From: Aphelocoma coerulescens
Taxonomy: Eukaryota > Chordata > Aves > Passeriformes > Corvidae
Direction of reading: 5' to 3'
Length of the DNA: 64,000 nucleotides
Assembly (NCBI RefSeq): GCF_041296385.1
Contig: NC_091019.1
Span: forward strand, 6,471,264 to 6,535,263
Position numbers and translations under genes: made by a program. Shown here in pieces: positions 10,910 through 24,070 of the stretch; position 1 is the stretch's first letter, and every line of letters starts with the position of its first letter. The notes below the pieces were generated by a model that saw only the letters and a list, made by a program, of their open reading frames with translations, did not search any database and was not told where the DNA came from.

Positions 10910-13900
10910 GCCCCTGTATTGATCCTGATATTTCCAAAATTCTTTTTTCAAATTATGATACAGTATAGTTCATGTCACATTCCTGCTGGCATCAATGAAA
11001 CAGGGAAACATTTGAAAGGGTTTTTTGTTGGATTCTGGTGGTTTAAACAAGGTAAGTGCTTGCATCAAACATTTGGTAACAAAGGAAAGAAAAAAAAGAG
11101 CATTGTTCTGCTAGTGATGATCAGAATTTTTCTTGTGTTTGAGCTGGACTTAAAAAATACTGAGAAATGTTTGTATACAGTGAGGAGGTTTTGCTTGGAC
11201 TTGAATGGAAGCCTCTTACCAGTACAAGTTGCTAAAAATTGTGTGCTTAGCTCTTAAAACTTAAGGGTTGGGGTGCTGAAGTTCTTTTTAAAAATCTGGA
11301 GCATAACTGGAATAGTTAATAATGTGTGTGCACGTGTGTGTTTATGCATATATGGGGAATGGAGTTTTCCCATTGCAGCCCTACAGACTTTGGTTACCCA
11401 GGATCTGGCAGAGTTGCATCTCTCTCGGGGGTCTGTGAAGTCCAAAAGGGAGTCAACATAGAAAACCTCCAATTAACTTCCAACCTAATTTTTTTCTGAT
11501 TCTGTCATCTTGACCTGCACTGGAGCACTGGAGGGACATTTTAGATGCTGTTCAGTCTCTGTGGTTACCTTTTTCAGTTCTTGGGTGTGCAGACAGGGCA
11601 ATTATTTTGCATTGTTTAATGTCTTGAAATGAGGAAAAGAGAATGTCTTTTAGATGCTGGCACTGAACAGTTTTTCAGCTACTTTGAAGAAACTTGGTGT
11701 GTGGTTTTGATGCTCAATCTGTCTCTCTTTTACTCTTAAAGAACGATCTGGGGGCATGGAGCCCCTTTTCCAAATGGAAGTTCTCACAGCCAGTTTACAG
11801 ATAACATGTTGGACTGGGCTTGATTCTGACTGTGCAAAATTGTGTGTTGTAAATGGTGTCATCTGCCTGCTTCAGAGTCTGTGCTGGCAATAGCAGAGCA
11901 ACAGATCTGGTTTTGAGGCTGCCTAAATGTTGGCATGGGTGGGTCAGAAGAGGGAAACAAATGCACTTGTCCTACAGCAGGATCTGTTACAGGCTGAAAG
12001 GAACACCATCCACCCCCACAATTGTGAGAACATAAGAAAAAAACCTGATTTGCTGGAGAAACCCATATGAAGGACATGGGGGACTCTGATCTAAGGCTAG
12101 AGAATGTAGAGACCAGAGGTAACATGCAGTGAAGTGAGTGTAGAAAATCACTTTGTTCAGGTTTGTATATAGATGTTGGGGATCTTGGGAAAAAATAGCA
12201 TTAAACTCCTTGGGAACTGTTCTCAGTGCTATGGTGTCTCAAAGAAATTTTTTTTAAAATGCTTTTAAGCAGTTTCAGCTGCTAGGGTACAACAAGTGTG
12301 TCTGAGGCTCTGGTGCTTCCTGAGCAGATGCTGAGCCAAAGTGACCCTGGGGACACTGTGGCACTTTGCCTGGCTGTGAGGCCACAGCACCCCGTCTTGG
12401 GAGGAGGTAACAGATGAGGAGAGTGACACCTTTACAGAGAAGGTAAAAATGAAAGGTGAGGGCTTTGGGGAGCCAGGGGACTTACAGTGTGCAGGGTCTG
12501 TAATATAAGCCACAAATACAGCATCTTTGCTAGATCCAGGAAAGGACATCTAGCAGATAGTCTGTGTTGACCAGTTGTATGATTAATCTTAAAGGATTTG
12601 CTCCACCTAAAGTTAGTTGCAGAAGAAAATTAACAAAAGGGCAACTAACCAAGCAATCACTCCTTTTCCCCCACAGATGTTATGGATTTTTTTTTTTTTT
12701 AAACTACTGAAGGAAATTAGGATTTTATCCTTCAATAGATAAAACCCCAACAAACAAAACACCAAAACCAAATGGAATCTGGCTTATTATAAAAATATTT
12801 TTAAAAGTTATTTTTAATAGCAAATAGTTTTGCCCTTGGTGATAGCATAGCTGGAGGCTGTTCCAGTAAATATTAGCTATTGTCTTTTCCCTTATGTGAA
12901 TATATTTTGTTTCCAGTAGAAGGTAAACAGAATTGGTTCTAAAAGTACAAGAGTCTCTAAACTCATGACCAATGTTAGTTTATACTGGCACATTTCCCCC
13001 TGCAAGATTTAGTAAGGAACTTACTGATTTGGTTCTGGGTATCTGAAGTTGATGTACATGTGAAAAACAAAGCACAGAAGTTAAGACATTATTGGAGAAG
13101 GCATTATTGCTAACCTCAGGCTTTGCTACATGGTTTGCTCTCTACTCTTTTTTTACTATTTCAGCATGCATATTTTTCATCCTTGACCAGTATTTCTCCT
13201 TACAGCTTCTGTTCAGATAATTTGGAACTGAGTTGTATGCTGATGGTGCAGGCCATGTCTGTATTAAGTGCAATCTATTCTGAATTTATTAAAAGTCATT
13301 GAGCTTTTGACATTATCCAGATGTAGCAGGGATACACTGGTATATAACAATTTTAATATATTTAGACAATTTTAGACAACAAATTTAATATATACAGACA
13401 TATTTCTTTTACATATTTGTATCAAGTTTTATTTTCAAATAAAAATTCAGTTAAAAATTCAGTCTTTTTTAGTGCAATTCATTTATGGAAACACATTTAT
13501 AGATTTAGTTAAGCAAAGCAACAACATACTATTTGTTGTGTTGCATGAAGAGCTGTGTTTGAATTGAAACTAAAAATAAGGCTCCTTTTTTCCACTTGCA
13601 TTGTTCTAGTAAGAAGAGGAAGCTGGGCCCTCTTGTATGTAAGATCTGTGTGTTTACTGGTGTGTATCTGTGCAGGTTTGTCTGGGTTGGTTTACTGCCT
13701 AGAAGCTGGGATAATAGTGTTAGCAGCATCCTTTGTTCTTTTGCCAGAATATTGTGAAGATTACTGGGTGCAGGTACTTTATGAGGAACAGCACAATAAT
13801 ACCACAAAATCAGCTGAAGTAAGTGTAGAAAAGTAATCAAACTGCTTACATAGCAAGAAATAAGTTGTTGGGTTTTTTTCCGGTTTTATTTTCTAAATGT

Positions 13901-16900
13901 TATTGACAGCTGAGGGGAGACTTTCTATAAAATATTCATGTACATATTTAATTTTTAGAAAGAGAATTCCTCTTAGTCTGTAAGATTTTTGACAGACAAA
14001 TCAATTTCATTTAGGTGGGTAGCTGCCTCTAAAAAATCTCTCAAAAATGTATTTTTCTAATACATCTACCTCTGTTTAATGATCTGCTTCTGTGTGCGTC
14101 TATTTTTTGGAGGTTGGTAAAAAGAGTTATAAAAAAAGTTGAAGTGAGACGTTGATTTAAATAATTGAAATCAGTACAAATGTATGTACAGCATCTACAA
14201 AGCTAATCCTTATATTGATGTTGGTTTCCTGTTGATTTGCTGACTCTTACAATAGTTTTAGTATTCAGGGTTTTTTTCCAAAAAACATACCTTCTCATTT
14301 TTCCAGTTGTTCTTCATGTCTAAAGAGTAAATTTCAAAATACCTTTTGGGTGCTCACTAGAAAATTTTTCAGTGTCTGTCCTTAGCGCTTTCTTTTCATT
14401 TTTAATTTTCATTTCTAAATTAGACATCTTAGTTTTCCTTCCTGCTATGGATATTTTCTGATAAATTGCATTATATTAACCCAATTTTTTATTGCTTCTC
14501 TTGAAGATGTTTGCTGTGTTTATATCTTGTGTTGTGTTTATATCTTGTCCTGACCTCACTTGCTGAAGCTGTGTATGCCTCATATGCATAAGGCATATAA
14601 CATGTCCCTGTAGGGATCACTGTGTTTAGTTGTAGAAAATTAATTTCTCTCCACTTACAGGCTTAAGAAAATGCTTGAAAATAATTAGGATAAAATTGGC
14701 AATGCAAAAATGCAAACTCCTTTTTGTATCTCATCTTCCTTAGGATTGTTTACGTCTCAGTTTTAGTATTTTGTTTCCATAATTCTTATGGCTCATGTTT
14801 TCCCTTCAAGCTTTCACCAGAGGAGGTGTCTGTACGTCTTGGTAGCTGTTAGTGCTGAGATGACTGTATGAATACATTTCACATCTTCAGACCCAAATGT
14901 GAGTTGGAGTTAGCTCAGAGACATGCTGTGTTTTGCAAGAGAGAACATCCAACTTGCAAAGAGTTTGCACTGAAAAATCCCTGGCTGCCTTGGGGCTGGC
15001 TCTAGGCATAGGCACAGCAGGTGATTTCCTGGGGCAGCAGACCTGCATGGGGCAGGTTGGCCACATGATCCCTCTGCTTTCCCTGTGCTGGAGCCCAGAG
15101 CTCAGTGCCTAGTGGTGCTCCTGCTTCCCAGGGAGGAGATCATGAAGTAAGACCTGCCATCGTGGCAGGTATTCAAGAAGTAGCTGTTGCTGGTCCCACT
15201 TTTTCTGTTCCCTCAGGAGAAGATCACTGAGGGTTTTGTTTCCTAACTTTTGAGTCCCCCATCCATAAGGCAGTAAAACAGTTTTGTGCAGAGTTGATTC
15301 AGTGCTTCCCAGTGTCAGCGCTGTATTGTTGGTTGGCTTATGTGAGGATGCCATGGCAGCCTGAGTTTGTTGCTGATGCATTCGCACCTCCAGGAGTAGG
15401 AATGATCCTGATTAATTTTTCTCCACAAAGCTCTTCCTCACCGCTAGAATATGGGCATTGTTTTCCACTGTGAGTTTTCTTAAGCAAGAGGAATTTTGCT
15501 GTACTTACATGAACTTGTATTGTCACTTAAATGACAAAATGGAAAACCAGGCAAGCCTGTGGGAAGATGAAGATCATTGTTAGATATTGGAATTTTTGTA
15601 ACCAACAGTTGGGCTGGTTCAGACTCTTAAGACACCACTCATGGAGGTGCCAGGTTCTTGCATGTGAGTTATTTTTCAGTTAAGCACTTTTTTTAGCTGG
15701 AATTATATAATATCTGTTTAAGAACCACTGTTTTGGTCATGGAACATTTCCTCTATTTACTTGGGCACAAGTGACATTAACCTTTGAAGGTCAGGCTGTC
15801 TGCTCTGTTCTGGAGGTTTTTTTAACCCATTACCCCTTTGGTGACTTTATTTGCTTTTCAACTTTCAGTCTAGTTAGCTCAATCAGTGCTGTTGTAAAAA
15901 GGTCAGTGGCAAACTGAAGTGAATCCAGTTTGTGGAAGAATGTAAGGCACAATTTCTAGTCGCTTTTTTCTATGAGAATCAGTTCAGAGCCTGACACTCC
16001 CACTGTGTGTGGTTTTCATCTGAAGATTTTTCTGTACAAACAACAATATCAGATTTGGCTAAAACGTGACCTGCCTTGTGGCTGGTGGGGCAGCTGATGC
16101 TTGACAACACTGGAGCTGCAGTGCCTCAGCATCCTTTTTAGCAATTAGAACTGTGCTAATTTTATATAAAAGGCTACAGAACATTGAATCTTAGGAAGAT
16201 GTAAAGCTTTTGCCAAACACTGTTTTGGTTGTCAGGAGTACCTAGCTTTGCGTTTTGGGTACACCAGGAAATTGTCAGCTCAGTCTGAGAGCTAACAGGT
16301 TGTGCCAGTTGTTTCTTGGTTAGGTATTGGCATTACTGGATATCCAATAATGTGCAGCAGATGATGAATTTGGAGGTGAGCTGAACCATCCTCTCTCATT
16401 AAGCATTTGGAAACAAATGAATTTTAGTTTCAGATGAATAGAATTTCTTTTCCTTATTTAACACAATATAAACAACTGGAGCTTGATTATATCTATTTTG
16501 CAATTCACATAAATCTTGAAATGAATTAATGAGGAACATGGAAAAGAGGATGGCATCTTGGACACAGGAATATAATCAATGTGTATTCCCCTGAGCTGTA
16601 TCTGTTTTGTGCTAAGTTCCCATTGATTTTGTAAACATTTTAGTGTTAGCCATAATCCCCTTTGAATATAAATCATTCCCTGTTAGTTTCTCCTGTCTTT
16701 TAATTAATTCTGAACTGACTGGCTTGAGAACTCTTCCTTCAATATTATTACTAAACCTGGTAAATTCTCCCTTATTTTCTTCACAGCCTTACTCTGACCC
16801 CTGTGAAATCTGTAGGCATATAGAATTCCCGAGAACTGGTGAAGCTTAGAAAATCTGAGGCAGCCAGAAAGTGCCAAAATTAGAGACTACAAGAAAATCA

Positions 16901-18084
16901 GAAATCTTGAGGGAAAACCAACTGATTTTGTAGTAAATTATTTTCTCCATTTGAATTTGTAGGAGTTCCTTTTACAGGTGAAAACACCCTATCCTTCAAA
17001 AGAAAAAGGAGACTGAAATGTTCCTTCTGAGACTGGAGAGTTGGGACAGGGGCCTTATACCCTCATTCTGGTTTAAGGACACAGGGAACATGAGCTTTCT
17101 ATTCTCTTTTCAAATGAGTTAGTTGGAAAAAAATGTTTTGGGGAAAAAAATTTTGGTTGATTGGTACAATTTCTTGGTTTCAGTCTTGGAAAAGAATATT
17201 ACTTAAAGAGATGATACTGAAATAAAAATAAGCAGCAAAAAAGTAGCAAAGTAGCAAAGTACAAGTAGCAAAAAAGCTGGCACTGTTATTTCTTGAAAAA
17301 TACATATATTGCAGTAGGAGGTATTTTGTCCTGTAGAGTAACAGAGTGTATCATCAGGTAAACTGTTTGGAGCTACAGGGGATAAACTGAGTTAGGAATG
17401 TTAAGTGCAGCAACATCAGACACTCTTCTTTGATATTGCTGCCCCAGGGCGGGGAGGAATTCTGTTTGAAATTACATCGCTTTCAACTTAAATACTCTAT
17501 TTTCACTAATCCTGACATGTCAATGGAGGTTGGTTCATCATCCATCCAGTAGGCAAAATTCCAGAATTCTCACGGTTCTCTTGTGTAGACATCAATTCTT
17601 CCTGCTCGTTTCCCAAAGAGCCTGTTCCATAGATGACAGTCTTGTGTAATACCACATGATACTCCAACATTAGTAGCAATGATAATACAAGCAGTAAAAT
17701 AACTTTGGATCTAGTCTAACTCTACTGCAGTAGGTGGATCTTTTCATTACAGTATTGTATTTTTGGACAGGATTTTGCAATGGTCATAACTCTTGGAAAT
17801 CAAACCTGTTCCTTACAGAATAAGATGAGGCATTGCTTCTTTTTGACACTCTCCATCTTTAAATTGCAACTTTATAATATTGCCCATTTTGATAATTGGT
17901 CTATTCATATTTGGGTACCAAGATTCTTTCTGAAGTGGAAAAGATGGAGAGTTGAGAGTTCTTTAAATAGCTGATCAACATTTCCCTGCCTCCCCCGCCA
18001 AAGTTCTAAATCCACTTTTGCATAGGTAGAAGGCAAGAGCTTGTGAGCTGGAGGTTACTATTTCACTATGTATTGCTTGTCTAA
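10910..18084. other. NELL1: Intronic stretch without recognisable elements
   Basis: No exon or dated repeat was recognised. The segment about 14980-15420 is more GC-rich than its surroundings but unidentified. A short AGTAGCAAA-type simple repeat is listed separately. Confidence 0.6.
17231..17273. repeat. Short AGTAGCAAA-type simple repeat
   Basis: Several imperfect copies of AGTAGCAAA separated by A runs, in A-rich intron. Confidence 0.75.
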
Positions 18085-18147
18085 GACAGCAGTTGGACTT
18101 GATGATCTTAAAGGTCTTTCCCTGCTTAAATGAGTCTATGATTGATA
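18085..18147 (+). mobile_element. Old CR1 LINE 3' tail, plus orientation
   Basis: The words AGCAGTTGGACTTGATGATC, TTAAAGGTCTTTCC and GAGTCTATGATTGA follow the order of the extreme 3' end of CR1, which normally finishes with ATTCTATGA-like octamers. Only about 60 bases remain and the copy is clearly diverged. 5'-truncated fragments of this kind are typical of CR1 in birds. Confidence 0.8.
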
Positions 18148-21100
18148 TTTAACCGTGGAGGTTGTCTTGAGTGGCATGTGAATAGTGAGGTGTAAGGATG
18201 AGGATAAATGAGAGAGTATGATCAGTCATTGTTCCTCACAGTTTGTGTTGCACATTTCCATTTAATGATTACAAGTATCTCTCAACAAGTTTCCTGTGTT
18301 TCCCTCATCAACTTTTTACCCCCATAAAAGAATGAGTGATGTTTATTCATTACCTGGAAGCCACTTTGTTGTGATTAGGAGCAATTTTGGAGGATGTTAA
18401 TAATGTGAAGGTACCACAGAAGTGTTCTAAGCTTTGATTATGTGAGTTGCTTGTTTATGGAAGGAAGCATCGTCCATAGCTGTGTGTGTGCTAATACATA
18501 TTTATACACGAGTGTATTCTAGATGTTAGCTACATCTGTACCTTTAGGCTGTTCTTTAGTCTATTGTAATCATGTTACAATAATTAAAACATCAGAGGAA
18601 CAAACAAACAAAACCTCATTTTAGTGCAATGGGGCTTATGATGCCTGACAGATAGAAGTAATTAATTTTTTCCATGAAAAGCATACAATAGGAATGCTAT
18701 CAAAACAACACTAGCCTAACTGTGCATTGAGGAGGCAATAATTGCACTTGAACTGCATGGAATGTACTGATACAGGACATACTTGGATTTTATTGTTTGT
18801 TCCTTTCTGGTATTTTGTTGTACTAAGAGGCTGCATTATTTGAGCAAAGCTTGGTTACTCATGCATAGCTTACTAAATTCTCATTTACTGTAAATAGTAT
18901 CTTTCCTTTCAAAAGGTGCCAGTCCTGTGTTTTTCTAAACGTCTCACCAAATTTGATGCAAACTTCAGGCTCTCACTGTGGGATTGATTCTTGTTACTTG
19001 TTTGGAGAGGTTAGCTGTGTAGTAAAGTAAAAAAAAAAACAAACCACTTTTTTACTTTTTCAATAGGCTTCTTGATTTTTGCTGAGATTTCTGAGCACTT
19101 TGCTGCACCCTGTGATCAGCATATGTTTTCTCTGAAGCTTAGACCAGCAGTTTTAGTTACTGGCACTAGAACTGGAAGTCAATAGTTAAATACTCAGAGT
19201 TTGACTGTGCTTGCCATGCTGCCTCTGGCTCGGTGTGGTGTGAGCGATGAAGAGCTATTTACAAGTGGTTTAAACAGAGTATGGGTACTTTCCCAAGCCT
19301 TTTATAAATTTTTTCCATTATCTGTGCATTGACGTTTTTTCTAATGTCTTACTGCTCAAAGTTACTGAAAAGGCTTCTTGGTCTCCCTGTGGGCTCCTTA
19401 AATTCCCCTTGGAGTGGAAGCAGAACTCAGTATGGGCCCACAAAAGCAGCAGCTGACTGCTGGGGTGCAGCATTGTTGGGTTGCCGCAGTTCCCTGTGTG
19501 CTGGATCCCAAGAATGCGTCTCCCAGGGCACCAGGAATCAACTTCACAAAGCAGTAATGATCCAGAGACTTGTCCATTGCCACAGGGGCAGGAGCAGTGC
19601 TCACAACCAACAGATAAAAATCCCATCTCTACTGTTGGCAAAGTAGATGAAATAGATGATATGTTTTCACAAAAGAAAACTATACTTAAGGGTGTAATTG
19701 GCCACTGCAGGCATTAAGCAGAAGACAAAAAATTAAGCAAACACTCCATGAGCATGACTCTTATAAGTCAGTAAGGCAGACTTAATTCAAGTTACCTGAG
19801 ATTTATTATGGCACTTCAAATGACAGCAATCTTCACTTCTCAGGTGGCAGCCTGGGTCACTGAATGTTGGTTTGAATTTACAAGTCACGACAGATTGCTT
19901 TTGAGGTCAGCAAATGTTTTCTTTTTTAAAGTGAGAATGCATTCTATAAGAAGAAATTTATTAAAATCATAAGAGGACGAGTCTAATGACAACTTCCTGG
20001 TGGGGCAGTTGGAATTAAGTAATCCTTAATTATGTTTTATGTTCCTTCCCCTCATCATCACTGTGTTATTCCAATGTTTTGAAACATGTGGGTCTGGATT
20101 TTTAAAAAAAACCCAAAACTTCTGCAAAAGTGTTTTTAGGATCCTCAGCTAATCAATCTCTGTTTTTGTTTCTTGAGGGGATGAAGGAGCTTACAGCTCC
20201 TTTAGGACCAAACCTTTTGATTGTTGTGAAAGTTGCCATGTAGTTGAGTAAGAACATGCTATGTGAAAAGGAGAAAATAGTTAAGTTTTTCTTGTGTACA
20301 TAAGTGCACCAGTTTCAGCAGGGTATGAAAGCAAGCACAGTGGAAAGAAAATAAACAGTTCTCTTGTTAGAGAGAGCAGCTGTCAGTTCTTCTCTGTTTG
20401 CCATTGGCCTTACAAGGGAAATCTCACTATCTCCTGATGAATCCCTTTTGTGAGCAAACTTAAGGTGCTTCATATTTCACCTGCAGATGAGTTTGCTCTG
20501 ATTGTTGGGATGGTGGCCAGGGAAATGACAGTGTGAATCCTCTAAAGTGGAGGAGTGATCTGGGTGCTCAGTGTGTCAGAACACATTTAATGGTTGGGCT
20601 GTTGCACAAAGGGAAGAAGCTGTTTCTTTCTCTGCTGTCTAGTGGAACCAGCAAAAAAAAAAAAAGATAGAAAGAAGGTTATTGCCTTTTGAGAGAGAAG
20701 ATCAATCCCTAAAGATGCTTCAGCTCTTAATCTCCAATTTAAATCCTTAGATTCTCATGACTTTAGTGGGTGTTTTAAGGGCTTAAGCAGGAATTAGGAG
20801 CCTACATGCTTTGGCCCTTTGTGCCCCTTGTGTTCTCAAGAAAATGTGAGGTGGAGGTAAGTGTCTTCCTGTCAAATGGAGTGAGACCTCTAAGCCTGGA
20901 GGAGAGGTGGGGTTTGAGCTAAACTCTTGCTATTGCATTTTTTTGTCAGCCAACATGGGCAGATTTCTCCTCAGCAGGCTCGCTGATGTGAACCCCATGC
21001 TGTGGATTGCCCTGATCTTATACATGGAGCCTTGGCAGCTACCTCAGGGTTATAGATTTTGGTCAAGAAACCAGACACCTGTATATTTTAGGGAGTTAGT

Positions 21101-23194
21101 AATAGTTATGTGGAAGTTGTGCCTTCTAAAATAGCTGTTTGGACCCAAGCTTTTATGTCTACCGATGTTAGTTGACTAAATTTTAATATTTGGAAAAGCT
21201 GTGTGCATATGAGATGAGTTGTCCTTCTTAATACCTCAGGGTGTAAACTTTCAATGATTATTTAAAGATAGCAGAGTGTGTCACTCTTGCCCAGCTCAGA
21301 AGAAAGAACAAAATGTGGGTACTAGCTTAGGAATGTGAGTAAGTGTCCATATCCTTAAAGGTGAGGGAACCAAGATGAAGTGAGCCAAGCCTTGGCTGAG
21401 GTATGTTGTCTGAACAGGTTGTTCAATCCAGCAGTAAGATTTCATGAATGCACCTGTTAATAAATTCAATAGATGTGATTTATGTTTGTGTTTCTATTAT
21501 GAGCTGATGCACAAACTATCTTCTCCATGTGAGATACGCATGCAGCTTGAGACTAGTCCTGACTTAACATCTTAAATTAGGTGCACAATGTAAGGTCCTG
21601 ATGGTCTCAAAGTTACAGCATAATTCCTTGTAGAATTTTATGTAACATTTGGATCCATTTTAAGGACAGGTGGGAGACCTCCAGTTTATATTTGAATGAT
21701 GAAAGACTTAGATAAAAGAGTGGTGACCAACTGAAAGGTTGTTCATGTGTTTGCTGGTTTAACTTCTGAGGCCTGTAGTAACATCCTTGGGATCCTTGTA
21801 AAAGTTGTCATATTTTCTGATATTAATGAAAGAAGATGGTAATAGGAAATATTTAAAAAGTGCAGTTGTTTCCTTAGTGCAAAAGTTAAGGAAATGCTCT
21901 GTGCCATACTTTGCTATTGTCCTCACTCTTTGGACATACAGCTCATAAAAAGTCCCAGTGAGAAAAAAAACGTGTTAAAACCAGTGACAGAAAACTAGAA
22001 ATTTGTATCTATATGTGTCCTGGAATTTCTTGTCTGAAAAGGCAGTGTTCTAATTACCTGCATTGGTGGTGTGATGGTGGGTAGGTGAGTATTCTGGTTG
22101 GTGATACCAGAACCAGCAAACAAAAGAAAGTAGAAACATCATGTTGAAATAGAAGACACTGGAATGTGGTGTTATGCTAAAAAGAAAAAATTTTATTTCA
22201 TCAGGCATCTATAATATTCAGCTGGTTTATGGCTCATGCTTCATTTACTGACTTGATATCCTTGATATAATGTAAAAAAGATTCCAAAAGTAAAACTGAG
22301 AATTGTTTGGCTCAGAGAGTTAATAAGCTTGGTTGTCTGAATTCTTTTATTCCCTTTGAGAACACAGTGCTCTTCTCTTATTGTCAAGTTTCAAGAGACA
22401 GATTTACAAGTGCTATTTGTTACTATCTACAGAGATCCAAGGTCTTTTAGAAGTCCTTCCAGTTTTTTTGTGGATTGTGTGAAACAGAGTATTGGAGACA
22501 GTTTTGCAGCCTGGAGTTCTTGTCTGTACCATGTTTTACCCCTTACAACAATGTCTAGGCAGAACCATCACTAGTACCTAAGATTTTGTACCTGTTCTCA
22601 CAAATCAGCAAACACTCCACTACTTGTGTGGCCTCACCTCCGTAATGAGATCTGAGCTTTGTGGAAATGCCAGTAGATGTTCCACCCACACATCAAATAT
22701 CTCTTGGTGTTGAAGTCAGGTCCTGAGACTCTGAAGTCAGGTCCTGAGGAACTGAACACAGTTACCCATGATTTTTTGCAATTTTTACCTTTTGTGGATC
22801 TTCTTCAACGAGAATTTAAAGAGAGAATTTTGTGTGAAAGGGAAAAAAAGACAGTGAGTATATAATGTTTTATAAAAGCACTGTTTTTTCAGGTCAGTGC
22901 TGTTACTTCCCCATTTGCTTTTCCTTTAGTATGTTCAGGTCAAATTTTCATGAGATGTACAAAATTTCAGGAGCTGGTTGTGAGTATGATTTTTCCCTGT
23001 TTAGGATTAGAGTGCTCAGATGCACTGGCACAGCCATGTAGCTGTGACAAATGAGAAGTAATATTAACCTGTTTCCCTTCCTATATTTTTGTATCTCTAA
23101 AATATGCTTTTATGGGAAAAGCCAGTGCTGAAAGGTAGAAAACTGATCTGAGAGATCAGTACAGTACATTTTGCTTGCTCAACAATGGATTAGC
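18148..23194. other. NELL1: Intronic stretch without recognisable elements
   Basis: Ordinary AT-rich intron. A GC-richer patch near 19380-19640 gives overlapping open frames on both strands, none with recognisable domains. A direct repeat of 16 bases (TGAAGTCAGGTCCTGA) occurs at 22711 and 22732. Confidence 0.6.
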
Positions 23195-23360
23195 TTAACA
23201 AAAGGATTCCTGACAGATATTTGCCTAACATTGTCTTAAAACCCCCCTAGAGATGGAAACTACAGCTTCCATGTGGAAAGGTATTCCAGTGCTTTGGTGC
23301 TTTTACCACAAGAAGACCTTTTGTAATACCTAATCTCTGCTGCAGTCTCAATCCTAATTT
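23195..23360 (-). mobile_element. Ancient CR1 LINE 3' fragment, minus orientation
   Basis: Read on the + strand, the order CCTGACAGATATTTGCCTAA, TCTTAAAACCCCC, GATGGAAACTACAGCTTCC, TATTCCAGTGCTTTGG parallels the reverse complement of the old amniote CR1 3' region. Divergence is high, so this insertion predates the younger CR1 at 58.5 kb. Confidence 0.7.
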
Positions 23361-23599
23361 AATAGGATAGTGCAAAAAGGAAAAAAAAATGTGTTCTAGA
23401 GAGTCACTGTTATATTGGAGGGTCCAATGAGTCACTATCATATTGTTGCAAAATTAGGCAAGTTCCATTGTGAAAGAAGTACAAAACATAATAAATTTTT
23501 TGCTTCCCTCTGCATTGCAACATATCACTTAAAGCATTTCCTTCAGATCTGGACAGATTTGGAATTGCTGAAAAAAGTCCAAGGAGTAAGCAGATGTTG

Positions 23600-23725
23600 A
23601 GCTAACATAATCTTCATTCACAGAGCTGGTGGTGTTAGGCTATAGAGGAGGAGAACACACCGTAACAATCTTCAAATGCATAAAAGGCTGCTGCAAAGCA
23701 GCATGAAATAGTGCTTTTTAACCCT
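23600..23725 (+). mobile_element. Possible diverged CR1 fragment, plus orientation
   Basis: A weak resemblance to the plus-sense CR1 3' region: CTTCAAATGCATAAAAGGCTG followed by GCAGCATGAAATAGTGC and TTTTTAACC. The match is short and diverged and could be chance. Confidence 0.3.
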
Positions 23726-23834
23726 CGTGTTTGATGTGTTGTTTTTTTGGTTTTGTTTTGTTAGCTGTTTTCTGGAAAAGCAACTGATTTATCAATTTCA
23801 TTTGTGCTCCCACCCAGTATCAGTGCAGTTTATT

Positions 23835-24070
23835 ATTTCTGTGTAGGTGTATAACCTTGCCCTTTTCAAATTGCATTCTATTTTCAAAGAATTGTGTCTC
23901 CAATATGTCAAGACACCTTCAAATTCTTATGTCCACCAACATTTTTGTAGTTCCTGCTAGGTTAGCACTGTTAGCAAATTTTGTCTGTATACCCTTTCTT
24001 TCATCATCCAGGTAAAAGCACTGAGTAATATCAGAGTCAGGACAAGCCCTGTGGAAATGGTACTTAATAA
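23835..24070 (-). mobile_element. Ancient CR1/L3-like LINE fragment, minus orientation
   Basis: The + strand shows, in the right order, TTGCATTCTATTTTC, CCAATATGTCAAGACACCTT, AGCAAATTTTGTCTGTATAC, CATCATCCAGGTAAAAGCA and AGGACAAGCCCTGTGG. These are degraded forms of a segment near the 3' end of old CR1/L3-type LINEs read in reverse. An acceptor-donor juxtaposition (CCAG followed by GTAAAAG at 24011/24012) arises inside it. Confidence 0.6.

Noticed and set aside
19318..19717. Overlapping open frames on both strands in a GC-richer patch
   Set aside because: No domain, no splice context and openness on both strands point to composition.
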